Shown here in pieces: positions 42,361 to 51,146 of a stretch of 64,000 nucleotides of DNA. The position numbers and the translations under genes are program-made. Within the stretch, counting starts at the first letter, position 1. Every line of letters starts with the position of its first letter. This DNA is from Acidimicrobiales bacterium AG-414-N20 (GTDB lineage Bacteria > Actinomycetota > Acidimicrobiia > Acidimicrobiales > MedAcidi-G1): assembly GCA_003214465.1 (NCBI GenBank), contig QCLO01000003.1, positions 62,001-126,000 on the forward strand. The letters are read 5' to 3'. The notes under the pieces were generated by a model. The model was not told the origin of the DNA, searched no databases, and saw only the letters and a program-made list of their open reading frames with translations.

Positions 42361-43206
42361 ATGAGTGTTTTAATTACAGGAAGCAATACGGGATTTGGGA
42401 AATTGGCTGCTCTTTCGCTGGCTAGAAAAGGTGAAAAAGTTATAGCCACTATGCGGGATCTTAGTAAAGGTGATGATATTCGCAGAGTTGCGAACGAAGA
42501 AGAACTTCCAATAGAAATTCGTCAACTGGATGTGTGCGACCAGGAAATGGTAAAAGATTGTTTGGCAGATGCGCAAGAAATAGAAGCGATCGTAAATAAC
42601 GCTGGATTTGAAATACAAGCAGCTGTTGAGCAACTCGAAGATGATTTGATGTGGAAGCAACTTGACACAAATCTATTGGGCCCATTGAGACTGATAAGAA
42701 CGGTATTACCAATTTGGACCCAGCGAGGCAGTGGAGTAATAGTGAACGTCAGTAGCATCGCAGGTCGTTCTGCACCTCCTTATAGTGGTTCGTACGCAGC
42801 TTCAAAGCATGCTCTCGAAGCTTTAAGCGAGTCTTTGCACTTTGAAGTTTCACACTTGGGTATTCGAGTATGTGTTATAGAACCTGGTCGGTTTTCGACG
42901 GGCTTTTTTGAAAATATTGTTAGGCCAGATACATGGGAGGGTTCTCAACATCAAGAGCGCGCCATGGCCTTTCGTGAAGCTTTATTAAGACTTGACAACA
43001 TCAGCGATAGTGAATCCGATGCAAGTAATGGACCGCCTGACCCTCAAGAAGTAGCTGACGCAATTGTAAGAGCGGTAACTGACCCAAAAATGCCGTTTAG
43101 GACACTTGTAGGTCAAGATGCTGAATTGATTGATGCCACTAAAACTTCGATGAGTTTTGAAGATTTTGAAACAACCATGAGGACTGCACTCGATTGGCAT
43201 GATTGA
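42361..43206 (+). CDS. Short-chain dehydrogenase/reductase
   Basis: A 281-residue classical SDR oxidoreductase. TGSNTGFGKLAALSLA is the N-terminal T-G-x3-G-x-G dinucleotide motif, NNAGFE the central NAG, NVSSIAGR the catalytic serine strand, and YAASKHALEALSESLHFEV the catalytic Y-x3-K. VCVIEPGRFSTGFF follows as in retinol-dehydrogenase-like SDRs. NADP is suggested by the basic residue in MRDLSKGDDI. Substrate unknown. Overlaps the next gene by eight bases. Confidence 0.9.
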   Translation: MSVLITGSNTGFGKLAALSLARKGEKVIATMRDLSKGDDIRRVANEEELPIEIRQLDVCDQEMVKDCLADAQEIEAIVNNAGFEIQAAVEQLEDDLMWKQLDTNLLGPLRLIRTVLPIWTQRGSGVIVNVSSIAGRSAPPYSGSYAASKHALEALSESLHFEVSHLGIRVCVIEPGRFSTGFFENIVRPDTWEGSQHQERAMAFREALLRLDNISDSESDASNGPPDPQEVADAIVRAVTDPKMPFRTLVGQDAELIDATKTSMSFEDFETTMRTALDWHD

Positions 43207-43696
43207 TGTGAAAAACAGAATTATTAAGTTTCCTCGACGAGTCATTTCACTATTCTTCATTTCATCTGTTTTATTGATCCCGTCTTGTGGAAGTGAAAAT
43301 AAGATTTCAAACATTTCTTTGTTAGAAGAGGAGAATGAGAAGACCAGCCACGATCACGCCGGACACAATCATGGTGGACATGATCATCACGGTCTTGAAG
43401 ATGCAATTGATTTGGATCCTATTACTGACCCTCCAAATGTTTCATTCGAAGTAGAGGTGTTGGAAGGAAAGGTCAAAGATGGCTTTTCGCGCTTCAAAGT
43501 TTCAAAAGGTGATGTAGTTGAGATAACTGTTTTCAGCGACAAAAATGATGAAGTTCATCTGCATGTGTATGACAACATGGTAGATGTCGGGCCTGGTGCT
43601 CCAGCAGTAATAAATGTGAAAGCTACGATTCCTGGAATTTTTGAAGCTGAATTGCATTCAGCTGGGTTCAGAATATTTGAACTTCAGGTTTCGTGA
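43199..43696 (+). CDS. Histidine-rich lipoprotein with cupredoxin-like domain
   Basis: A 165-residue secreted lipoprotein. Residues 14-30 (RVISLFFISSVLLIPSC) are a signal peptide with lipobox LIPSC, Cys30. Residues 51-64 hold nine histidines within 14 residues (HDHAGHNHGGHDHH), a likely metal-binding segment. The C-terminal part (SFEVEVLEGKVKDGFSRFKVSKGDVVEITVFSD...HLHVYDNMVDVGPG) looks like a beta-sandwich cupredoxin-like domain but lacks the standard Cys/Met copper ligands. The next gene overlaps it by four bases, so they are co-translated. Suggested role is metal capture at the membrane surface (inference). Confidence 0.75.
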   Translation: MIDVKNRIIKFPRRVISLFFISSVLLIPSCGSENKISNISLLEEENEKTSHDHAGHNHGGHDHHGLEDAIDLDPITDPPNVSFEVEVLEGKVKDGFSRFKVSKGDVVEITVFSDKNDEVHLHVYDNMVDVGPGAPAVINVKATIPGIFEAELHSAGFRIFELQVS

Positions 43697-45012
43697 CTGA
43701 ACTCCTTATACTTGCACACGGAGTTGGAGGGCGCCTTGACTTGCCCTTGTCTGAATGGCAAGTGGCTTGGGCTGGAGTGGTTGCACTAGTTTTTTCTTTC
43801 GCCGCACTCGGTTATTTTTGGCAAAAGCCTTTATTAAAAAAGCTTTCAATTGGGCGTTCTACATTCCGCATTTTTAAGCAATTTAGTTTATTTAAAACGG
43901 TCATTCGTTATATTTCCTTAATCTTGTTTCTGGTTGTTGTGGTCGCAGGTTTTATTGGTCAAGACAATACGGTTGCCAATCTTGCACCCATAACAGTCTT
44001 TGTTGTCTTTTGGATAGGGATTGCATTCGCTTCAGCTTTTTTTGGGCATATTTGGAGAGAGATAAGCCCATGGGAGACACTCGGTAAGTTAGTAGATCAA
44101 ATAAGAAAAGAAAATGGAGAATCTGCTCCAAAATGGTTGACCTCTGGGTGGGCAGCCTTGGCTCCAATAAGTGTTTTTCACTGGTTTGAGCTGGCATACC
44201 ATGACGGAGCAAGCCCCAGAGTTCTCGGATGGTGGATATTGATATACACCATCGGCCTATTAGCCATAGCTTGGAGATGGGGATGGGCACAAGCACGAAA
44301 AGCCGAGGGATTTGGTGTTTTATTTGGTGCTCTGGCTGAGCTATCTCCGTTCAGGGTAAAAGAAACAGAAGAGCAAAAACCCAAGAAAATGTTCATACGG
44401 GTTCCTTTTTCAGGAGTTGCAAACTATGAGATGACTTCATCACAGCTTGCCGTAGTTTTAGCCGCTTTAGGTGGTACTGCCTTTGATGGTTTTTCCAGAA
44501 CCCGGTTTTGGAGTGAGATCATCGTCGGACGCACCAAATGGGAACTGACGTTAGTGAACACAATTGGGCTTATATGGATAGTTGCTGTAGTCGGAGTGGC
44601 TTATCACCTAGCCGGAAAGTTAGGCAGTAGGGCAACTGGCGATGCAAAGTTCTCTGAGAGATTTGGAGCCTCTTTAATCCCAATACTTTTTGGTTACGAC
44701 TTGGCCCATTATTTTTCTTTATTACTCCTCGAAGGACAAGCTTTCAAAGTTCTTATTTCGGACCCATTTGGCAGAGGGTGGGATATTTTTGGAACAGCGA
44801 CTGACCCGATCAACTGGACATTAATTTCATCAGGAGCAATAGGGTGGGTGCAAGTCCTTTCGATCGTAGGTGGTCATTTAGTGGGAGTAATGGTTTCACA
44901 TGATAAAGGAATTGAAAAATTTGAACTCAAGAAAGCAATGAAAAGCCAGTATCCGATGTTGGCGGTAATGGTTCTTTACACGATGTTCGGTTTGGTCCTA
45001 ATGACCGGGTAG
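43693..45012 (+). CDS. Polytopic membrane protein, 'fenitrothion hydrolase'-like
   Basis: A 439-residue membrane protein with about ten hydrophobic segments. It begins LLILAHGVGGRLDLPLSEWQVAWAGVVALVFSFAALG, an opening I associate with actinobacterial proteins annotated as fenitrothion hydrolase-like; real activity on organophosphates is doubtful for most. Histidines in membrane segments (VFHWFELAYHDG, GYDLAHYFSLLL, SIVGGHLVGVMVSHD) could bind metal. GTG start overlaps the His-rich lipoprotein stop, so the two probably act together, perhaps in metal handling. Annotated function is uncertain. Confidence 0.65.
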   Translation: MTELLILAHGVGGRLDLPLSEWQVAWAGVVALVFSFAALGYFWQKPLLKKLSIGRSTFRIFKQFSLFKTVIRYISLILFLVVVVAGFIGQDNTVANLAPITVFVVFWIGIAFASAFFGHIWREISPWETLGKLVDQIRKENGESAPKWLTSGWAALAPISVFHWFELAYHDGASPRVLGWWILIYTIGLLAIAWRWGWAQARKAEGFGVLFGALAELSPFRVKETEEQKPKKMFIRVPFSGVANYEMTSSQLAVVLAALGGTAFDGFSRTRFWSEIIVGRTKWELTLVNTIGLIWIVAVVGVAYHLAGKLGSRATGDAKFSERFGASLIPILFGYDLAHYFSLLLLEGQAFKVLISDPFGRGWDIFGTATDPINWTLISSGAIGWVQVLSIVGGHLVGVMVSHDKGIEKFELKKAMKSQYPMLAVMVLYTMFGLVLMTG

Positions 45013-45078
45013 TTATTTTGCATTCATTTAGAAATAGTTTTATTTGCACGCTAGTGTGTTCAACAATCAGGAGGGGTT

Positions 45079-45582
45079 GTGTCCGAACGCGAAGAGATGG
45101 ATTGGGGTATCTACGGAAAAGCAGTTAGAGAACTCGCCCAAATAATCGCAGACGATAACTATCAACCAGATATTATTTTGGCGATTGTTCGCGGGGGAAT
45201 GATTGTAGCTGGCTCACTCGGATATGCATTAGCAGTAAAAAATCTTTACGTAATGAATGTGGAATACTACACAGGAGTCGACGAACACTTAGACCTCCCA
45301 GTAGTGCTTCCACCATACGTGGACTGGGTTGATTTAGGAAAAGCAAAAGTCCTTATAGTTGATGATGTTGCAGATACTGGAAATACTCTCGCTTTAGTCC
45401 GCGGACATGCTTTAGAAAAAGTAGCAGAAGTAAAATCTGCCGTTCTTTATCAAAAACCTCATTCAATCGTCGACTGTGAATACGTTTGGAAACACACTGA
45501 AAAATGGGTTAATTTCCCATGGTCCAATGAACCACCAGTTGTCGATATTGGTCAAGCTGGCTATGGGGTTCTCGACGCTTGA
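45079..45582 (+). CDS. Phosphoribosyltransferase (purine type)
   Basis: A 167-residue type I PRTase. The PRPP-binding motif is VLIVDDVADTGNTLALV; IILAIVRGGMIVAGSLGYAL is the earlier substrate loop, and KWVNFPW lies where purine PRTases contact the base. It resembles hypoxanthine/xanthine-type salvage enzymes. The GTG start has a strong GGAGGGG upstream. It converges with the amidase gene (3 bp) at the edge of the N-heterocycle island, so a purine link is plausible but unproven. Confidence 0.85.
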   Translation: MSEREEMDWGIYGKAVRELAQIIADDNYQPDIILAIVRGGMIVAGSLGYALAVKNLYVMNVEYYTGVDEHLDLPVVLPPYVDWVDLGKAKVLIVDDVADTGNTLALVRGHALEKVAEVKSAVLYQKPHSIVDCEYVWKHTEKWVNFPWSNEPPVVDIGQAGYGVLDA

Positions 45583-45585
45583 AAG

Positions 45586-47055
45586 TTAAGCATGAAAAGG
45601 TGCCCGATTTTCAGACCACCTAACCATTTCCTCTAATTGAGAGCTGACCCCTAGAATTAAATCCTCTCTTCCATAAGCACCTACCAATTGAATGCCAACA
45701 GGCAATTCATTGGAATTTCCAATTGGCAGAGAGATAGCAGGCTGACCAGTCGTGTTGAATGGCGAAGTAAACACAGAGTAAGGAACAGACTCTATTGATG
45801 CCCGTATAGGGTCTTCCTCTGTTGGAACTAGCTGACCAATAAGAGGGGGAGGTTGAGCAGTTGTAGGTGTTAAAAGTAGATCAAATCCACTAGACCACCA
45901 ATTGGCTAATTCTCTTCGAAGAGTCGACATTATTCCCTGAGCTTTGACAAAATTTATAGCCGACTGTTCTTTTCCTCGTTGCGCCAAAAACCATGTTCCA
46001 GGTTCTACATCATCTTCTACTATTTCACGTCCCAAACGTTCAGCTAGGTAAGCAAAATTTGATGCAATATTTACAGACCAATTTATTCCGAACGCCCAAC
46101 CCAGTTCACTGACTCTTCCTGCATCGTTTAAAGCTTCCGGAGATGTTTCTTCAACATGATGTCCCAAATCTGATAGTAGGGATGCAGTATTGTTAACAGC
46201 TTCGATGCAATCAGGGTGCACTTCTACGCGGGTGTCAGAGATTTTAAGTCCAATTTTAAGTGGTTTTAAATTTTGAGAATTTTTATTGAAATATGGTCTT
46301 CCTAATTCAGGAGCGAAAACCCCATCACCTGGGAAATTTATTGCAGTAGCATCAAGAATTGCTGAAGTGTCTCGGACCGTATGCGAAACCACATGTTGAA
46401 TAGAAACCCCCCATTCTTCTTTTTCTGGTCCCATCGGAATTCGTCCTCTTGATGGTTTCAACCCAACCAAACCGCACATTGCAGCTGGAATTCGTATGGA
46501 ACCTCCGCCATCACTCGCGTTGGCAGCGGGTAAAAAGCCTGCTGCTACAGCGGCTGCAGCACCACCAGATGAGCCGCCAGGACCGTAATCAAAACCCCAT
46601 GGGTTTTTAGTCGGACCATACGCTAAGGGTTCTGTAGTTGCAACTGCCCCCATTTCAGGAGTGTTAGTTCTACCGACAATTATAAAACCAGCTTCTTTGT
46701 ACCTAGTGACAAGATCACTGTCGGTTTTAGCAATGTATTTAGCATCACGCATTCCTTTAACTCCTGCGTGGTGAGGTTCTCCACTTTCTTCTGCCCAAAG
46801 ATCCTTGATTAACATCGGAACACCTCTGAAAGGTCCATCAGGAAGATCAGATGAAGCCGCGAGCTCTAAAGCTTTTTCAAATTGCCGGTGGATTACAGAA
46901 TTCAGATCTTTATCTAACCTCTCAATCCTTTCAATTGTCATTGAAACGACTTCGACTGGAGATAGTTCTTTATCTCTAATCATTTTTGCTAAAGCAACTG
47001 CATCTACGCGAGATAAGTCATCATTGCTGTCTGTTTTAGATGGAGATTCAGTCAT
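45586..47055 (-). CDS. Amidase-signature family amidase
   Basis: A 489-residue amidase with the Ser-cisSer-Lys triad: Lys in VPMLIKDLW, cis-Ser in GGSSGGAAAAVAAG, and nucleophile Ser in SDGGGSIRIPAAMCGLVGLKPSRGR. Hydrolyses an amide to acid plus ammonia. GatA is unlikely because no gatB/C lies nearby. It follows the YheO/DauR-like regulator on the minus strand (28 bp), placing it under the same control as the island of nitrogen-compound enzymes, where it would release ammonia from a carboxamide intermediate (inference). Confidence 0.9.
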   Translation of the reverse strand: MTESPSKTDSNDDLSRVDAVALAKMIRDKELSPVEVVSMTIERIERLDKDLNSVIHRQFEKALELAASSDLPDGPFRGVPMLIKDLWAEESGEPHHAGVKGMRDAKYIAKTDSDLVTRYKEAGFIIVGRTNTPEMGAVATTEPLAYGPTKNPWGFDYGPGGSSGGAAAAVAAGFLPAANASDGGGSIRIPAAMCGLVGLKPSRGRIPMGPEKEEWGVSIQHVVSHTVRDTSAILDATAINFPGDGVFAPELGRPYFNKNSQNLKPLKIGLKISDTRVEVHPDCIEAVNNTASLLSDLGHHVEETSPEALNDAGRVSELGWAFGINWSVNIASNFAYLAERLGREIVEDDVEPGTWFLAQRGKEQSAINFVKAQGIMSTLRRELANWWSSGFDLLLTPTTAQPPPLIGQLVPTEEDPIRASIESVPYSVFTSPFNTTGQPAISLPIGNSNELPVGIQLVGAYGREDLILGVSSQLEEMVRWSENRAPFHA

Positions 47056-47083
47056 AGAAAAGAAGCTAGTCCCTAAAAGTCAA

Positions 47084-47443
47084 TTAGTCATTTTCAGAAC
47101 GCTCAAGATAGTTATAAACCGTAAAACGGCTAACTTCTAAAGCTTCTGCAACGCTCTCTACAGATTTCCTCAAATTGAAAACACCCCATTCATTAAGCAA
47201 AGCGACTGCTTGTTGCTTTTGAGTTCTGTCCATATCTTTAACTTTTAAATTCATTTCGACCTCGACAGCAGACAGAAGACGAGTTAAAGCTCCATTTAAA
47301 TTATGTCTACGCACTCCACCTACAACTTCACCTTCCCAAAGGAGATGTAAATCTGATTCTGATATTTCATCCTTATCTAGAATTTGAATCCCCAGAATGT
47401 CCGCTAACGGTAAGAGAGCTTCAAGTAAAGGGTGTTTTGACAT
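47084..47443 (-). CDS. Short YheO/DauR-like helix-turn-helix regulator
   Basis: A 119-residue DNA-binding protein. The C-terminal part, LLNEWGVFNLRKSVESVAEALEVSRFTVYNYL, is the HTH of the YheO/DauR family, whose founding member controls D-arginine use. The family's N-terminal PAS-like sensor (about 110 residues) is here compressed to HPLLEALLPLADILGIQILDKDE plus a short link. The start at ATG 47443 fits a promoter ending about seven bases upstream (leaderless mRNA); a GTG at 47503 would leave only 9 bp to the divergent gene. It probably regulates the divergent molybdenum-hydroxylase operon. Confidence 0.75.
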   Translation of the reverse strand: MSKHPLLEALLPLADILGIQILDKDEISESDLHLLWEGEVVGGVRRHNLNGALTRLLSAVEVEMNLKVKDMDRTQKQQAVALLNEWGVFNLRKSVESVAEALEVSRFTVYNYLERSEND

Positions 47444-47456
47444 GACCACAAGATTA

Positions 47457-47484
47457 AAGATACAGGTATCAAACGCGTTGACAA
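47457..47484 (-). promoter_or_regulatory. Promoter of the YheO-like regulator; -35 overlaps a divergent TTGACA
   Basis: On the minus strand TTGTCA (plus 47479-47484) and TATCTT (plus 47457-47462) are 16 bp apart, placing the start site within a few bases of the ATG at 47443. On the plus strand a perfect TTGACA (47478-47483) occupies nearly the same bases and could serve the divergent operon, though no good -10 follows it before 47513. The shared -35 would let one bound regulator affect both directions. Confidence 0.4.
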
Positions 47485-47512
47485 AATGTTGAAGTTCCGG
47501 CACCCTTAATAG

Positions 47513-48367
47513 ATGGGGGTAATTATCGCTAAGTCAGTTAATGAAGCATGTGCTGTATTGGCAGAAAATCCTGCGGCAACAGTACTTGCAGGCGGAACTG
47601 ACCTTATGGTGCAAGTAAATAGAGGTACACACTCTTTGGAAACTGTTTTAGACCTAAGTCGAATACCTGAATTGAAAAAATGGACCATGGAAGACAACCA
47701 AATCATTTTAGGAGCAGGAATTTCTTATACAGATTTGACGCATCCCCAATTATCAGCATTTTTTCCTGCTTTAGCGCAAGCAGCAAGAACAGTAGGTTCC
47801 CCACAAATACGCAATGCAGGTACTTTGGGAGGTAATTTAGCTACCGCATCACCTGCCGGAGATACAATTCCTGTGCTCGTAGCAATGGACGCATCTATGC
47901 AATTGAAATCGTCGACAGAAACTCGAGAAGTTTCTATTACAGAATTTATAACTGGCGTTAAAGCAAATGCCCTAAAACCGGGCGAAATTATTGAATCGAT
48001 AAAAGTCCCTATATTCAAAGGGCCTCAGGAATTTCTAAAAGTCGGGACCCGAAACGCAATGGTTATTTCAGTTGTTTCCTTGGCATTAGTAACAGATTAT
48101 TTAGAGAGAAAATTAAGGATAGGTGTAGGTTCTGTATCGCCTGTCCCGTTCCGAGCGACTGAAGCAGAAGAATTTATATCAGATAAATTTGACTGGGAAA
48201 CCAACAGAAATCTCTCAGAAAAAGTTATAAACAAATTTTCTGAACTAGTGGCTAATTCAACAGAACCCATTGACGACCATCGAGGAACTGCAAATTACCG
48301 TAAACACGCAGTAAAAGTTTTAGCTAAGAGAGCTTTGGAAAGAGTTAGCGCGGGAGATATAAAATGA
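47513..48367 (+). CDS. Molybdenum hydroxylase FAD-binding subunit (CoxM/XdhB type)
   Basis: A 284-residue medium subunit carrying FAD between the iron-sulfur and molybdenum subunits. FAD-phosphate loop TVLAGGTDLMVQ near residues 22-33, and TVGSPQIRNAGTLGGNLATASPAGDTIP, the second FAD signature, are clear; the C-terminal CO_deh_flav_C domain follows. It starts the plus-strand operon with no clear ribosome-binding site at ATG 47513. It overlaps the 2Fe-2S gene by four bases. As the only FAD subunit in the island, it may also serve the fused enzyme at 53359. Confidence 0.92.
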   Translation: MGVIIAKSVNEACAVLAENPAATVLAGGTDLMVQVNRGTHSLETVLDLSRIPELKKWTMEDNQIILGAGISYTDLTHPQLSAFFPALAQAARTVGSPQIRNAGTLGGNLATASPAGDTIPVLVAMDASMQLKSSTETREVSITEFITGVKANALKPGEIIESIKVPIFKGPQEFLKVGTRNAMVISVVSLALVTDYLERKLRIGVGSVSPVPFRATEAEEFISDKFDWETNRNLSEKVINKFSELVANSTEPIDDHRGTANYRKHAVKVLAKRALERVSAGDIK

Positions 48368-48864
48368 TTTCTGAAACTTACAGCCTCTTAGTAAATGGTA
48401 AGAGTTACCAAGTTGTCGATGGCCACCCATCTGAAAGTCTTCTATGGGTTTTAAGAGAAAGGCTGGAACTTTCCGGATCAAAAAACGCCTGTGAGGAAGG
48501 GGAGTGTGGGTCTTGCACGGTTCTTGTTGACGGAGAAATTGTTTGTAGTTGTTTAGTGCTTGCAGCGTCTGCTGTAGGTCGCGAAATCACCACAATAGAA
48601 GGACTGGGCTCAGAAGACGAAATCTCAGATGTTCAGAAAGCTTTTGTAGACGCAGGAGCAGTCCAGTGCGGATTCTGTACACCAGGGTTACTGGTAGCGA
48701 TAGATCAACTGTTGAATACAGATCCTGATCCAGATGATTTGACGGTTAGGGAAGCAATTAGTGGAAATCTTTGCAGGTGTACCGGTTATGGAAGGATCCT
48801 CGAAGCTGTTCGGATAGCAAGTAAAAACCGAAAAGTTCAAAATCAAGAGGAACAAGGCAAATGA
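48364..48864 (+). CDS. Molybdenum hydroxylase 2Fe-2S subunit (CoxS/XdhC-small type)
   Basis: A 166-residue small subunit. The N-terminal plant-type ferredoxin cluster uses C43, C48, C51 and C61 or C63 (ACEEGECGSC...VCSC), and the C-terminal helical cluster uses CGFCTPG and CRCTGYGRI. Two [2Fe-2S] clusters pass electrons from the molybdenum centre to FAD. ATGA-type overlaps on both sides (FAD and Mo subunits) indicate coupled translation. Confidence 0.95.
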   Translation: MISETYSLLVNGKSYQVVDGHPSESLLWVLRERLELSGSKNACEEGECGSCTVLVDGEIVCSCLVLAASAVGREITTIEGLGSEDEISDVQKAFVDAGAVQCGFCTPGLLVAIDQLLNTDPDPDDLTVREAISGNLCRCTGYGRILEAVRIASKNRKVQNQEEQGK

Positions 48865-51146
48865 GTCGGCTTCAAACTGTAGATACTGCTACTAAAGGAT
48901 CTCGAATAGGCGAGAGTGCTATTAGGCCAGATGGAGTTCCAAAAGTTAAAGGAGAATTTGTATTTTCCAATGATTTGCGTCACCCTGACATGATTTGGGG
49001 AGGGACTCTTCGATCGCCACACCCATCTGCACGAATAGTTTCGATAAATACAACTCCTGCTCTGAAAATGACGGGAGTGTACGCGGTCTTGACAAGCGAA
49101 GATCTGGACGGCATGCCATTGTACGGACTTGAGCACCCCGACCAGCCAGTTTTAGCAGACGGAGTCGTGAGATTTCAGGGTGAACCGGTAGCAATAGTTG
49201 CAGCTGATCACCCTGACAATGTAAGACTCGCTTTGGAAGCAATAGATGTCGAATATGAACTAATTGAACCACTTTCGGACTCAAAGCTGGCACAAGAAAA
49301 TGAAGCGATACATCCGGATGGAAATCTTTTCAGGGAAATAAACATAAATTATGGAAACTCTCAAGAAGAGGGAGAAATAACTGTTGAAGGAACATATGAA
49401 GTAGGGATGCAAGATCAAGCGCCTTTGGGAACAGAATCAGGAATGGCAGTTCCATCAGAAGATGGAGGAATTGACCTTTTTGTATCGACCCAATGGCTAC
49501 ATGCTGACCGTGATCAAGTCGCTGCCTGTCTAAATCTTCCACCGGAAAAAGTAAGACTTACGTTGGCAGGAGTCGGAGGGGCATTTGGCGCAAGAGAGGA
49601 TATCAGTCTTCACATACATCTTTGTCTCCTGGCTATGAGAACTGGTAAACCCATAAAGATGTCATATTCTCGAACTGAAAGTTTCCATGGACACGTACAC
49701 CGTCACCCAGCGCAGATGTGGTACCGGCATCATGCTAAATCTGACGGAACACTTATACGAATTGAAGCCCGACTACTTTTGGACGGGGGGGCTTATGCCT
49801 CCACAAGCAGCGCTGTATTAGCTAACGCTACTTGTTTTGCGGCCGGGCCGTATCGAGTGCCCAACGTCGAAATATATGGAGCTGTAGTTAGGACAAATAA
49901 TCCCCCTTGCGGAGCTATGAGAGGATTTGGATGCGTGCAAGTTTGTTTTGCCCATGAAGCACAGATGGACAAACTGGCCGTTGAACTAGGTATGGATCCT
50001 GTTGAATTACGAGTAAAGAACGCTCTCGAACCTGGAGATCAGATAATAACCGGACAAACTATTACGGGGACAGCTCCAGTGGCTGAAGTTATAGAGACAT
50101 GCGCTCAACATTCCTCTTCTGTAGGCCCAGCATCACAACAAATGGAGCTACCAGGAGGTGCAGGGAGAACTGCTGATCCAAAACATATTGTAAGAGGAGA
50201 AGCTATTGCAGTTGGATTCAAGAATCTCATGTTTTCAGAAGGATTTGATGATTTCAGTACCGCATCGTGTCAGCTTTTAGACGGGGTAGCGACGATTACA
50301 TCTGCATGTGCCGAAGTTGGCCAAGGTTTTGTGACACTGGCTCAGCAGATAGTCAGAGAAATTTTAGGAGTTGAAGAAGTAATTTTGGCACCCGCTTCCA
50401 CAGCTAGCGTGGGATCGGCGGGCTCCACTTCAGCTAGTAGACAAACTTGGATGTCGGGTGGTGCAGTTAAGAGTGCGTGTGATGCGGTGCGCATCAAACT
50501 TTTGTCTCGCATCGCAGAATCTCATGATCTAGATGTCGAATCTTTGGTAATAGTTGATGGAGGAATAGCTTCCTTATCAAGCGAGTTCTCGATCAGTTTG
50601 AAAGAAGCTACTTCTGATCTAGTAGAAGCAGAAGAGGTCTATCGACATGTACCCACTTTCCCCTTAGATGAAAATGGTCAAGGGAATGCCCATGTTTCTT
50701 TTGTATTTTCAGCACATAGAGCAGTAGTGGATGTGGATCAGGAACTTGGATTAGTCAAAGTCGTCGAATTAATAACTTCCCAAGATGTAGGAAGAGTATT
50801 GAACCCACTGCAACTTCAAGGCCAATTGGAAGGTGGAGCTGCACAAGGTCTTGGCTTGGCTGTAATGGAGGAAATTAATGTTGTAGACGGTCGAATTCTG
50901 AATCCGTCTTTTACCGATTATCTCCTACCTACTGCTCTTGACATGCCACCTGTAGAAATAGCAGCGCTTATAGAACAACCAGAACCTAATGCACCTTTTG
51001 GAGCGAAAGGTGTTGGAGAGCCTCCAGCCATTTCATCGACAGCTGCCATAGCTTCAGCAGTCAGAAATGCTACGGGTTTAGATCTTCATAGGGTCCCAAT
51101 TAGACCTACAGACATTGTTTTTCCAGAAAGGAACGATAATGACTGA
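48861..51146 (+). CDS. Molybdenum hydroxylase, molybdopterin-binding subunit (xanthine dehydrogenase type)
   Basis: A 761-residue catalytic subunit that hydroxylates a carbon in an N-heterocycle or aldehyde using water. It opens with the ab-hammerhead domain (VKGEFVFSNDLRHPDMIWGGTLRSPHP), has VGGAFGAREDIS at the Mo-cofactor loop, AMRGFG, and the catalytic base in GAKGVGEPPAIS near the C-terminus. It lacks the AYRGAGR signature of CO dehydrogenases, so xanthine-dehydrogenase-like activity on purines or similar rings is more likely. Its last eight bases overlap the carbamoylase start. Confidence 0.93.
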   Translation: MSRLQTVDTATKGSRIGESAIRPDGVPKVKGEFVFSNDLRHPDMIWGGTLRSPHPSARIVSINTTPALKMTGVYAVLTSEDLDGMPLYGLEHPDQPVLADGVVRFQGEPVAIVAADHPDNVRLALEAIDVEYELIEPLSDSKLAQENEAIHPDGNLFREININYGNSQEEGEITVEGTYEVGMQDQAPLGTESGMAVPSEDGGIDLFVSTQWLHADRDQVAACLNLPPEKVRLTLAGVGGAFGAREDISLHIHLCLLAMRTGKPIKMSYSRTESFHGHVHRHPAQMWYRHHAKSDGTLIRIEARLLLDGGAYASTSSAVLANATCFAAGPYRVPNVEIYGAVVRTNNPPCGAMRGFGCVQVCFAHEAQMDKLAVELGMDPVELRVKNALEPGDQIITGQTITGTAPVAEVIETCAQHSSSVGPASQQMELPGGAGRTADPKHIVRGEAIAVGFKNLMFSEGFDDFSTASCQLLDGVATITSACAEVGQGFVTLAQQIVREILGVEEVILAPASTASVGSAGSTSASRQTWMSGGAVKSACDAVRIKLLSRIAESHDLDVESLVIVDGGIASLSSEFSISLKEATSDLVEAEEVYRHVPTFPLDENGQGNAHVSFVFSAHRAVVDVDQELGLVKVVELITSQDVGRVLNPLQLQGQLEGGAAQGLGLAVMEEINVVDGRILNPSFTDYLLPTALDMPPVEIAALIEQPEPNAPFGAKGVGEPPAISSTAAIASAVRNATGLDLHRVPIRPTDIVFPERNDND

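Noticed and set aside
43345-43395. Tandem repeat in the CAC/CAT-rich segment
   Set aside because: It encodes the histidine-rich metal-binding part of the lipoprotein and is not a regular DNA repeat.
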